Of a stretch of 64,000 nt of DNA, positions 56,504-64,000 are shown piece by piece; the first letter of the stretch is position 1; every line of letters starts with the position of its first letter. The notes under the pieces were generated by a model, which was not told the origin of the DNA, made no database searches, and was given only the letters and a program-made list of their open reading frames with translations. The stretch is from Alkalibacterium sp. MB6 (GTDB lineage: Bacteria; Bacillota; Bacilli; Lactobacillales; Carnobacteriaceae_A): contig NZ_PREX01000009.1 in NCBI RefSeq assembly GCF_009935905.1, forward strand, positions 20,351 to 84,350, written 5' to 3'. A program made the translations under genes and the position numbers.

Positions 56504-57691
56504 ATGGCTGTAGCAGAATGGAAAAAAGAATTGACCGACAACTTTTCAGAAACAGTAGCGTGGAGAAGGCATTTACATCAGTATCCTGAACCTTCTTTTG
56601 AAGAAATCGAAACGTCTTTGTTTATTAAAGAGAAGCTAGAAGCATTCGGGGTAGACGAGATTCGAACGAATGTAGGGAATGGCTATGGCATCGTTGGAAA
56701 AATTATAGGGAAACACCCTGGGCCAACGGTTGCACTCCGAGCAGATTTTGATGCCTTAAGAGTCACGGAAGAAGTGGATAGTCCATTTAAATCAAAACAC
56801 GCGGGTATCATGCATGCCTGTGGACACGATGGGCATACGGCCGCTTTACTGAGTGTAGCGAAAGTGATGGCTAAACATAAAGATGACTTGCACGGCACGA
56901 TCGTGTTCCTTCATCAACATGCCGAAGAAGTGATTCCAGGTGGAGCGAAATCGATGGTTGAAGACGGGGCGATAAATGACGTGGATGTGGTTTTCGGTAT
57001 TCACTTGGATGCGTCTCAACCCGTTAATCACGTGTTTTACACTTATGATTTTGGCTCAGCTAACTCGGATTCCTTTACTATGCGGATTCAAGGGAAAGGC
57101 GGGCACGGTGCTGACCCTCATAATACTCATGATGCGTTGACCATAGGGAGTCAGATCGTTACGGCACTTCAGCACATTGTCAGTCGATTAACCGATCCTG
57201 TTAAACCAGCTGTTTTATCCTTTGCGGGTTTTCAAGCAGGGGGAGAAGCGAACAATATTATAGCGGATTCAGCTGAAATCAAAGGAACGGTTAGAACCCT
57301 TCATGGCGATGTTCAGCAGTTAATCGAAACGAAGTTACAAACGATGAGTCAATCCATCGCCCAAGCCTTTGACGCATCAGTTGAAGTCGACTATATGAAA
57401 GGTTACCCGTCCATTCAAAATAGTTCAAAAGAAGTGGACCGAGTAAAAGAAACCTTACTAAACACGTTCTCCAAAGACGAGGTCAGTCATTTAGACGGAT
57501 CGATGGGTGGAGAAGATTTTGCTTATTTTCTGCAAAAGAAACCAGGTGCCTTTTTAAGAGTAGGAGCGAAGGCGAAAGACGTGGCAGTTGCTTACCCTCA
57601 TCACCATCCAAAATTCGACATAGATGAACAGTCCTTACTGCGTTCGGGAGAAGTCTTCTTAGCGATTATAGAAACGTATTTAACCAAGTAA
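56504..57691 (+). CDS. M20-family amidohydrolase, copy 2
   Basis: Paralog of copy 1, 395 residues, 18 bases downstream with an AGAAGGAG SD. The metal site (MHACGHDGHTA), HAEEVIPGGAKSM and MGGEDFAYFLQKKPG are conserved, and the dimer domain reads GKGGHGADPH. The sequences differ over most of their length, so duplication is old and the two may differ in substrate. Neither shows a signal sequence. Confidence 0.88.
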   Translation: MAVAEWKKELTDNFSETVAWRRHLHQYPEPSFEEIETSLFIKEKLEAFGVDEIRTNVGNGYGIVGKIIGKHPGPTVALRADFDALRVTEEVDSPFKSKHAGIMHACGHDGHTAALLSVAKVMAKHKDDLHGTIVFLHQHAEEVIPGGAKSMVEDGAINDVDVVFGIHLDASQPVNHVFYTYDFGSANSDSFTMRIQGKGGHGADPHNTHDALTIGSQIVTALQHIVSRLTDPVKPAVLSFAGFQAGGEANNIIADSAEIKGTVRTLHGDVQQLIETKLQTMSQSIAQAFDASVEVDYMKGYPSIQNSSKEVDRVKETLLNTFSKDEVSHLDGSMGGEDFAYFLQKKPGAFLRVGAKAKDVAVAYPHHHPKFDIDEQSLLRSGEVFLAIIETYLTK

Positions 57692-57727
57692 AGCCTTCTT
57701 ATACTAGAGAAGAAAGAAGGGGAGAAA

Positions 57728-58678
57728 ATGAAAAAATACATTGCCAAGCGTTTGCTGACGGCTATTCCGGTGTTACTCATGATTTCGATTGCAGCATTCA
57801 TTATGATCAATTTGGCACCAGGCGACCCGACTAATCTCTATGTCATGCCTGATGCGACGCCGGAACAAATGGAAGCAACGAGACGAGCGTTAGGGTTGGA
57901 CCAGTCTTACCCTGTTCAATACATGAGATGGTTAACGCGGGCTTTAAGAGGAGATTTAGGCATATCCTATTCCACTCGCTACCCCGTTTTACCTATACTC
58001 GTTTCACGTATCGGCCCAACGGTTGCCTTGATGGGGACGACTTTATTGGTTTCGTATATCATTGCCATTCCATTAGGGATTATAAGCGCAAGGAAGCAAG
58101 GCACGTGGGTGGATACTTTACTAACAGGGGGGGCTTTTATAGGAGTCTCCATTCCTAATTTCTTTTTAGGCTTGGGACTGATTTACATTTTCGCTGTTCA
58201 ATTGAAGTGGTTTCCGACAGGTGGCATGTTAGAACTGGGAGGAAATGCCAGTATACTGAGTGTCTTGCACCATTTAGTCCTGCCGGTAGCTGTTTTGTCG
58301 ACCTTTTACATCGCCAATATGACCCGTTACGTTCGGTCAACCATGATTGACGTGTACGGGGAAAATTACATTCGAACGGCAACGGCAAAAGGGTTAACGA
58401 AACAAGTCATTTTAACTAGGCACGGCATTAGAAATGCATTAATTCCTATTATTACGATTATTGGAACAGATTTACCGAGGTTGGTTGGAGGAGCAATTGT
58501 AACGGAACAGATTTTTCAGTGGCCAGGACTAGGAAGGCTAACTATATTAGCGATTAACCAAAGGGAATACCCGATGCTCATGGCGATTACTTTGTTATCA
58601 GCCGTAGTTGTGTTACTCGTTAATTTGCTGGTCGATATGATGTATGCAGTCGTTGATCCTCGTATTAAATACGATTAA
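57728..58678 (+). CDS. oppB: Oligopeptide ABC transporter permease (OppB/DppB type)
   Basis: Membrane permease of 316 residues with about six transmembrane helices. The start MKKYIAKRLLTAIPVLLMIS, NLAPGDPTNLYV and the EAA loop (NYIRTATAKGLTKQVILTRHGIRNALIP) are those of OppB/DppB. ATG follows AAGGGGAG. The order here is B-C-A-D-F; the adjacent amidohydrolases suggest N-acyl peptide import. Substrate is not determined. Confidence 0.9.
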   Translation: MKKYIAKRLLTAIPVLLMISIAAFIMINLAPGDPTNLYVMPDATPEQMEATRRALGLDQSYPVQYMRWLTRALRGDLGISYSTRYPVLPILVSRIGPTVALMGTTLLVSYIIAIPLGIISARKQGTWVDTLLTGGAFIGVSIPNFFLGLGLIYIFAVQLKWFPTGGMLELGGNASILSVLHHLVLPVAVLSTFYIANMTRYVRSTMIDVYGENYIRTATAKGLTKQVILTRHGIRNALIPIITIIGTDLPRLVGGAIVTEQIFQWPGLGRLTILAINQREYPMLMAITLLSAVVVLLVNLLVDMMYAVVDPRIKYD

Positions 58679-58694
58679 GAAAGGAGAGAGGCAC

Positions 58695-59648
58695 ATGGTC
58701 CAGCACGTTGGAGATAAACAAGCTGAAGCACTGTTTCACTTAGTGGATGCAGTGGAAAGAGCAACTGTTTTGGGAAATACAACTGAGCAACTGGCTAATG
58801 ATGGGGACAGTTATGTTAAGACAGTGGCTAAACGGTTTATGAAAAACAAGTTAGCCGTCATCAGCCTGGTTGTTTTTGTTCTACTCTTGTTGACAGCTGT
58901 GTTTGCAGACAGTCTGTCACCTCATCCACGAGATGCGTCAGTCGGCATGTTCCAGGCAGCTCCTTATGACAATTTTTTATTGGGGACAGATGACATTGGA
59001 CGTGATGTATTGACTCGACTCATTCACGGGACACAAGTGTCTATGATCGTTGGTTTTGGGTCCGTTTTAATCTATGTCATCATTGGAACGACTTTAGGAT
59101 TGGTTTCTGGTTATTTTGGAGGAATCGTCGACAGTTTAATTATGCGACTAACCGAAGCGTCGATGTCCTTCCCGTTTTTCATGGTTATTTTAACATTGGT
59201 TTCCTTACTCGGTTCAGGTATTTGGGTGGTTACCGCTGTATTAGGCATACTAAGTTGGCCACCTTTATGCCGATTGGTAAGAGGGCAGGTGTTGACTATC
59301 AAGGAACAGGACTTTGTCTTAGCCGCAGTCGCTACCGGTTACTCAACACCAGCCATATTAGTTAAACATATATTACCGAATGTCTTGTCACCCATATTAG
59401 TCAATGCCACATTTGGCATAGCAACGGCTATTTTAACAGAAGCGTCCTTGAGTTTTTTAGGTGTCGGTGTAAAAAAGCCGCGTCCAAGTTGGGGGAATAT
59501 CTTATCTGAAGCTCAGTCACTCAGAGTGTTAACATCAGAACCTTGGCGGTGGGTACCAGCAGGCATCTTGATTTTCATCGCAGTCTTGGCTATTAATTTT
59601 ATCGGGGAAGGCCTTAGAGAAGCGATTGAAGGGGAAAGAAAATCTTAG
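58695..59648 (+). CDS. oppC: Oligopeptide ABC transporter permease (OppC/DppC type)
   Basis: Second permease, 317 residues from the ATG after AAGGAGAGAG; an earlier frame start would overlap oppB. An N-terminal soluble stretch of about 50 residues precedes the first transmembrane helix (AVISLVVFVLLLLTAVFADS). GTDDIGRDVLTRLIHGTQVS is the OppC periplasmic loop signature, and KEQDFVLAAVATGYSTP forms the EAA loop. Pairs with OppB. Confidence 0.9.
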   Translation: MVQHVGDKQAEALFHLVDAVERATVLGNTTEQLANDGDSYVKTVAKRFMKNKLAVISLVVFVLLLLTAVFADSLSPHPRDASVGMFQAAPYDNFLLGTDDIGRDVLTRLIHGTQVSMIVGFGSVLIYVIIGTTLGLVSGYFGGIVDSLIMRLTEASMSFPFFMVILTLVSLLGSGIWVVTAVLGILSWPPLCRLVRGQVLTIKEQDFVLAAVATGYSTPAILVKHILPNVLSPILVNATFGIATAILTEASLSFLGVGVKKPRPSWGNILSEAQSLRVLTSEPWRWVPAGILIFIAVLAINFIGEGLREAIEGERKS

Positions 59649-59696
59649 GTTAGCAATTAAGCTAGATTAATTTGTTCTATAAAGGGGAGAATGAAC

Positions 59697-61361
59697 ATGT
59701 CCACATTGAAAAAAATGCTTCGCTACTCTGTAGTTTTATTTGCTTCATCCGTCTTACTAGCCGCTTGTGGTGGGGAAGATGTGCCCGACTTAGAAGATGC
59801 CGCAGTTGAGGGGTCAGAAACAGAATCCGACGATTTGCCAGATGCTGATGCGGATGATGGGGATACATTAATGGTCGGTCTGACCAATGCTCCAGATAGT
59901 TTTAATCCATTTTACCGGCCCGGAGTAGCTGGTACGTGGGTACAACGCTTCTTCTACGATAGTTTACTAGTCATGCCGACAGCTGATTCTTTTGAACCGG
60001 CACTAGGTAGTTTAGAAACGGAAGATAACCAAGTCTTTACCGTTAACGTTCATCCGGATGCTTTTTGGACAGACGGTGAACCGGTCACAGCTGATGACGT
60101 GGCGTTTACGTTAAATACGATTGCCCATCCTGATGCAGAAACCACTCTTGGACCAAATGTGGCCATGATCGAAGGGACAAATGATTCAGGAATCAGAGAA
60201 GAAGGGTTAGATGAGTTACCTGGTGTAGAAGTAGTGGATGAAAAGACGTTGACGATTACGACAAAAAGCCCAGTTGACTTGGCTTATATTTCAGAATTCC
60301 TTGGCTTTGGTGTCTTAATTGCTCCAAAACATGTCTTTGAAGGCATCGAGGTTGCTGATATTTCCAATTCCGATGCAGCCACTAAACCGTCTGTCTTTAG
60401 TGGAGCATATCAGTTCGTAGAATATGACAACGATAACTATGTCCACATGGTTTCTAATCCAGATTATTACCGGGGAGCACCAGAGATTGAAAACGTCTAT
60501 GTCAGAGTCATGAATGGGACGGCTTTGATTACAGAGTTTCAAGCCGGGAACTTGCATATGACTGCTGGCGGAGGAATCGGAATGGTGCCTGTGCAGGATA
60601 TTGGCTTACTGGAAGACATTGAAGGTCTAGTCGTTGAAGAATTCCCGAGTTTCAATGGGCAGTATATGATTATCAATAATGACACATACGATAATGCCAA
60701 AGTTCGACAAGCCTTTGCTCATGCCTTTAACAGACAACTGATTGTAGACAATTTACTAAATGGACGAGGAGAAGTACTCGCTTCTACGTACACCTCTGCC
60801 ACACCTTATAAAGATCCAGATTTAGAGCCTCTGGAATACAATCCAGATTTGGCAAAACAGTTGCTTGAAGAAGCTGGTTTTGACTTTGATACACCAATTG
60901 AATTTGTTGTCCCAACAGGAAATGCCGTGCGAGAGCAGGCGGGGAACTTAATCGAACAATGGTTAGTCGAAATCGGCTTAACCGTGAATCAGTCTAACTA
61001 CGATTTCCCAACTTGGCTAGCTATGGCACAGGACTTGGATTATGACCTTGGGTTAATGGGTTACGGTCACACCGTGGATCCAAATATTGCAACCTATGTC
61101 CAAACAGGCGGATCATCCAATAATATGGCTATTTCCGACCCAGTCATTGATGATTTGCTGGCACAAGGGATGGCCGGAACGAGTTATGATAACCGATTCC
61201 CTATTTATCAAGACTTACAACAACACATGCAAGACGAGATGCCTATTGTTCCTCTATACTCCGACTCACAATTTGGGGTGAAAGTAGACAACTTGAATGG
61301 TGGTATTAAAGAGTACTGGGCAGGTTCATTGCATGACTTGCATGAATGGTCTTTTGAATAG
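59697..61361 (+). CDS. oppA: Oligopeptide-binding lipoprotein (OppA/SBP_bac_5)
   Basis: Extracellular substrate-binding lipoprotein of 554 residues. A signal segment MLRYSVVLFASSVLLAAC ends in the LAAC lipobox. An acidic linker (about residues 28-55) and the SBP_bac_5 domain follow (FWTDGEPVTADDVAFTL, YNPDLAKQLLEEAG and the final loop NGGIKEYWAGS). The ATG follows AAAGGGGAG with proper spacing; the ATG two codons before is closer to the SD. A strong terminator separates it from oppD. Confidence 0.92.
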   Translation: MSTLKKMLRYSVVLFASSVLLAACGGEDVPDLEDAAVEGSETESDDLPDADADDGDTLMVGLTNAPDSFNPFYRPGVAGTWVQRFFYDSLLVMPTADSFEPALGSLETEDNQVFTVNVHPDAFWTDGEPVTADDVAFTLNTIAHPDAETTLGPNVAMIEGTNDSGIREEGLDELPGVEVVDEKTLTITTKSPVDLAYISEFLGFGVLIAPKHVFEGIEVADISNSDAATKPSVFSGAYQFVEYDNDNYVHMVSNPDYYRGAPEIENVYVRVMNGTALITEFQAGNLHMTAGGGIGMVPVQDIGLLEDIEGLVVEEFPSFNGQYMIINNDTYDNAKVRQAFAHAFNRQLIVDNLLNGRGEVLASTYTSATPYKDPDLEPLEYNPDLAKQLLEEAGFDFDTPIEFVVPTGNAVREQAGNLIEQWLVEIGLTVNQSNYDFPTWLAMAQDLDYDLGLMGYGHTVDPNIATYVQTGGSSNNMAISDPVIDDLLAQGMAGTSYDNRFPIYQDLQQHMQDEMPIVPLYSDSQFGVKVDNLNGGIKEYWAGSLHDLHEWSFE

Positions 61362-61370
61362 GAAAAAGAA

Positions 61371-61418
61371 CAGAATGAGACTCAACTCGATAAACGCTTT
61401 GGGTTGAGTCTCTTTTCA
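61371..61418 (+). terminator. Terminator or attenuator between oppA and oppD
   Basis: GAGACTCAAC / GTTGAGTCTC ten-base stem plus Ts. It probably allows high oppA mRNA relative to the ATPase genes. Confidence 0.8.
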
Positions 61419-61443
61419 CCTTAAAGAAAGGAGAATGGTGAAA

Positions 61444-62538
61444 ATGACTAATCCAATTGTATTAGATGTTAACAATCTAGCCGTTTCGTTTCAAACCTTT
61501 GAAGGTGATGTGAAAGCCGTCAGGGGAGTCTCTTTTCAATTAAAAAAAGGGGAAACCTTAGCCATCGTTGGCGAATCCGGAAGTGGCAAGTCTGTCTCGA
61601 CCAAAGCGATTAATCGGCTACTGCCTGTTAAAAACACGCTTATAGAAAGTGGCGAAATTTTATTTGAAGGAAAAGACCTGCTTCAGTTATCTGAAAAGGA
61701 TATGCAAAAGGTGAGAGGGAACGACATTGCCATGATTTTTCAAGACCCTATGACGTCTTTAAACCCTACGATGAAAGTCGGCAAGCAAATTGCTGAGCCG
61801 TTAATCGCCCACATTGGTTTATCCAAGGAAAAAGCTAAAGCGAGAGCCATTGAGTTAATGGATTTGGTAGGCATTCGGAACCCAAACGAAGCATATAAAC
61901 GCTACCCGCATCAATTTTCTGGTGGGATGCGGCAAAGGGTAATGATAGCCATTGCCTTAGCCTGTGAACCAAAAATCCTCATAGCCGATGAACCGACAAC
62001 TGCTCTTGATGTCACGATTCAAGCGCAAATACTGGATTTGATGAATAAGCTGAAAAAAGAATTGGATACATCCATTATTTTCATCACCCATGATTTGGGC
62101 GTCGTGGCTCAAATGGCTGACCGAGTGGCGGTTATGTATGCGGGTCAAATCGTTGAAGTCGGCACGGCTGACGAGATATTTTATAACCCGATGCATCCTT
62201 ATACATGGGGCTTGCTGGCTTCAATGCCTACTTTGGAAGTGGGGAAAAAGCAGCTGTATACTATTCCAGGCTCGCCGCCAAATCTACTTCATCCGGTAAA
62301 AGGAGATGCCTTTGCTCCTAGAAATGATTACGCCTTGGGCATTGATTTCGTTGAAGAGCCTGATTTGTTTCAAGTGACGGAGACGCATTATGCCAAGACT
62401 TGGTTGCTTCATCCAGATGCGCCGTCGGTCATTCCACCAGAAGAAGTGAGAAGACGCAAGGAAAAATACCAGACTGTTCGAATGGGAAAGGCATGTGGTG
62501 AGAGGATAGGAGGTGGAGCCATTGGTAGCGGAGGCTAA
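61444..62538 (+). CDS. oppD: Oligopeptide ABC transporter ATPase OppD
   Basis: ATPase of 364 residues. Walker A GESGSGKS, Q-loop IFQDPMTSLNP, signature FSGGMRQRV, and Walker B ILIADEPTTALD, with H-loop HDLGVV. The C-terminal oligopeptide domain lacks the Fe-S-type cysteines and reads GDAFAPRNDYALGIDF, the normal Gram-positive OppD form. ATG after AAAGGAGAA; an ATG nine bases earlier touches the SD. It overlaps oppF by 17 bases. Confidence 0.92.
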   Translation: MTNPIVLDVNNLAVSFQTFEGDVKAVRGVSFQLKKGETLAIVGESGSGKSVSTKAINRLLPVKNTLIESGEILFEGKDLLQLSEKDMQKVRGNDIAMIFQDPMTSLNPTMKVGKQIAEPLIAHIGLSKEKAKARAIELMDLVGIRNPNEAYKRYPHQFSGGMRQRVMIAIALACEPKILIADEPTTALDVTIQAQILDLMNKLKKELDTSIIFITHDLGVVAQMADRVAVMYAGQIVEVGTADEIFYNPMHPYTWGLLASMPTLEVGKKQLYTIPGSPPNLLHPVKGDAFAPRNDYALGIDFVEEPDLFQVTETHYAKTWLLHPDAPSVIPPEEVRRRKEKYQTVRMGKACGERIGGGAIGSGG

Positions 62539-63502
62539 AACAAGTACCCCAATCGTTGAAATAAATGGACTCAAGCAGTATTTTAATGAAGGAAAGAAGA
62601 ATGAAGTAAGAGCAGTAAAAGATGTTAGCTTTTCTATTAATAGAGGAGAAACCTTTGGCTTAGTCGGCGAATCCGGTAGTGGCAAGTCGACAACTGGTCG
62701 GGCCATTATTAAGTTAAGTGACATCACTGGGGGAGAGGTCTTATATAAAGGGAAAAATATTGGAGACATTAAAGGACGCAAAGACCTGTTGTCTTTTAGA
62801 AAATCCGTTCAGATGATTTTTCAAGATCCTTATGCTTCACTCAATCCAAGACTAACGGTTAAAGACATTATTGGAGGAGCCTTAAAGGTCCATGGCATGA
62901 CAAGTAATAGCGCCGAACGGACTAAAAAAGTTTACGACTTATTGGAATCCGTTGGCTTAAGTAAGCAATTCGCTAATCGCTACCCCAAAGAGTTTTCCGG
63001 TGGGCAATGTCAACGTGTCGGTATAGCGAGAGCATTAGCTGTAGAACCCGATTTTATTGTTGCCGATGAAGCCATTTCTGCCTTGGATGTGTCCATTCAA
63101 GCCCAAGTAGTGAATTTACTGAAAGAGTTAAAAGAAGAAAACAACTTAACCTACTTGTTTATCGCTCATGATTTATCTATGGTGAAATACATCAGCGACC
63201 GTATAGGCGTTATGAATAATGGCCGGCTGCTGGAAGTTTCTCCATCCGATGAACTCTATCAAGCGCCACTACACCCGTATACGGAATCCTTACTTTCAGC
63301 TATTCCAACGCCAGATCCAGAAACAGAAAGAAGCCGAGTGCGGACAGAATACGATTCACATTACCACCACTATGATGATCTCGATCAGGTGACATTACAT
63401 GAAATAGCGTCAGATCATTATATTTACTGTCACAAAGATGAAGTAACGTTATATAAAAAGAAACGAGAAAGATTGTTAAGGGAAAAAAGAGTGTATGCAT
63501 AA
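62522..63502 (+). CDS. oppF: Oligopeptide ABC transporter ATPase OppF
   Basis: ATPase of about 326 residues. Walker A GESGSGKST, signature FSGGQCQRV, Walker B FIVADEAISALD with Glu, H-loop AHDLSMV. The C-terminal end is the OppF-type short extension (YDSHYHHYDDLDQ). The TTG 8 bases after AGGAGG is preferred; a GTG three codons upstream touches the SD. Starts within oppD and is the last gene of the operon. Confidence 0.92.
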   Translation: MVAEAKTSTPIVEINGLKQYFNEGKKNEVRAVKDVSFSINRGETFGLVGESGSGKSTTGRAIIKLSDITGGEVLYKGKNIGDIKGRKDLLSFRKSVQMIFQDPYASLNPRLTVKDIIGGALKVHGMTSNSAERTKKVYDLLESVGLSKQFANRYPKEFSGGQCQRVGIARALAVEPDFIVADEAISALDVSIQAQVVNLLKELKEENNLTYLFIAHDLSMVKYISDRIGVMNNGRLLEVSPSDELYQAPLHPYTESLLSAIPTPDPETERSRVRTEYDSHYHHYDDLDQVTLHEIASDHYIYCHKDEVTLYKKKRERLLREKRVYA

Positions 63503-63510
63503 AGTAATTA

Positions 63511-63556
63511 GAGGCAGTATCTGGAATGTGTTCTTTCCCAGATACTGTCTCTTTTG
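63511..63556 (+). terminator. Terminator after oppF
   Basis: GAGGCAGTATCTGG / CCCAGATACTGTCTC imperfect stem plus four Ts. Confidence 0.75.
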
Positions 63557-63846
63557 TGTATAATAGGTAAAGAGAATGTGAAAAAGGCATTTATTATGTT
63601 AACTAAATGAAACCTAGAATACTTTATATTCTTAAATGAAGGAGTTGAAGACACTAAGGGAATACTAATCTGTTACTAAAATGTGAACACTTAAATCGGA
63701 CGGATAAGAACAGTCTAATTTTTGGTTAATATAAATCGCTCGTTTGAAAGCGCCGTCCATTAAGGAACATAAGTCTGATAGCGAATAATCAGATTCGTTT
63801 AAAGAAGAATCATTCGCTTTATAGAGAAATCTACTAAAGAGGATCA

Positions 63847-63860
63847 TAAAAGCGCTTACT
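63847..63860. promoter_or_regulatory. cre-like site
   Basis: TAAAAGCGCTTACT matches the CcpA consensus TGWAARCGYTWNCW in 13 of 14 positions. Confidence 0.5.
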
Positions 63861-63880
63861 TTAAACGGTTATTTAATTGA

Positions 63881-63908
63881 TGTAAAGGGAATGTAAAGAG
63901 AATGTAAA
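63881..63908 (-). promoter_or_regulatory. Pho-box-like triple repeat
   Basis: TGTAAA at 63881, 63892 and 63903, exactly 11 bases apart; on the minus strand TTTACA-N5 three times, the layout of PhoP sites. No phosphate gene is visible in the window; it may serve a gene beyond either end. Confidence 0.5.
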
Positions 63909-64000
63909 GATTAAACTTCTCCCTGAATAATTCATACTTTTAATTAAAACCATGTGAAACTGCCTCACGGCAGCTTACAATTACTTTTTCATCTTCACCC

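Larger units (their letters stand above)
63557..64000. other. Non-coding right edge
   Basis: No convincing gene. The stretch holds a TATAAT-like sequence after the terminator, a cre-like site at 63847 and the Pho-box-like repeats. A minus-strand frame of 60 codons (63665-63847) has no SD and is not called. From 64000 to 63940 a minus-strand frame ending GFN then TAA could be the tail of a gene entering from the right, too short to judge. Confidence 0.5.

Noticed and set aside
62284..62781. 165-codon minus-strand frame across the oppD-oppF junction
   Set aside because: Shadow of two ATPase genes with intact Walker motifs; no SD.
63665..63847. 60-codon minus-strand frame near the right edge
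   Set aside because: There is no SD, no recognisable motif and a start beside the cre-like site; it may be chance in A/T-rich DNA.
63940..64000. Possible C-terminal end of a minus-strand gene entering from the right
   Set aside because: Only about 19 codons are visible (ending SHGFN), which is not enough to separate coding from chance.

Overview
The window looks like the chromosome of a Gram-positive lactic acid bacterium (order Lactobacillales, probably the Carnobacteriaceae group, e.g. near Alkalibacterium, Marinilactibacillus or Carnobacterium). The grounds are the DNA, which is moderately AT-rich, strong Shine-Dalgarno sites, YabA/DarA-type replication genes, a CggR glycolytic operon followed by secG-est-rnr-smpB-ssrA, a CtsR site before clpP, a class Ib plus class III ribonucleotide reductase set and a pyruvate oxidase. 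The genus is inference from gene content; no search was run.

1-13 kb: darA, holB and yabA lead into a six-gene ribonucleotide reductase block (nrdH-nrdI-nrdE-nrdF, terminator, nrdD-nrdG) preceded by NrdR-type boxes. It is followed by trmN6, a GIY-YIG gene and rsmI, which normally stand directly beside yabA; the nrd block therefore splits a usually tight cluster, and ricT is missing. A lipoprotein and a D-2-hydroxyacid dehydrogenase follow. 13-22.7 kb: pepF, a BaiN-type flavoprotein, a GH1 6-phospho-beta-glucosidase, a LacI regulator, divergent dapH and a PatA-like aminotransferase (lysine/diaminopimelate), clpP and a DsbA-like protein.

22.7-36.7 kb: cggR and lower glycolysis, with two different GAPDH genes in tandem, then pgk, tpiA, gpmI and eno. 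Next come secG, a carboxylesterase, rnr, smpB and a histidine phosphatase. A three-unit hairpin repeat lies downstream of smpB. ssrA (tmRNA) follows.

37.2-48.2 kb: an ~11-kb island inserted in the 3' end of ssrA, bounded by an 18-bp core repeat with one mismatch. Its layout is that of a phage-inducible chromosomal island (satellite): integrase and Stl-like repressor on the minus strand; on the plus strand a small XRE protein, an excisionase-type HTH, small ORFs, primase, Rep helicase, an iteron origin, a tandem set of four small related proteins, a TerS-like protein and small coiled-coil proteins. No capsid, tail, large terminase or lysis genes are seen. This is the best candidate for an undescribed system in the window.

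48.2-64 kb: pyruvate oxidase, a Doc/AbrB-type toxin-antitoxin pair (the Doc protein has Tyr where the catalytic His is expected), an FAD/NAD(P)-binding protein, an MBL-fold hydrolase, two small proteins, and an operon with two tandem M20 amidohydrolases and an Opp-type oligopeptide transporter (B-C-A-D-F). The right edge is non-coding, with a cre-like site and three 11-bp-spaced Pho-box-like repeats.
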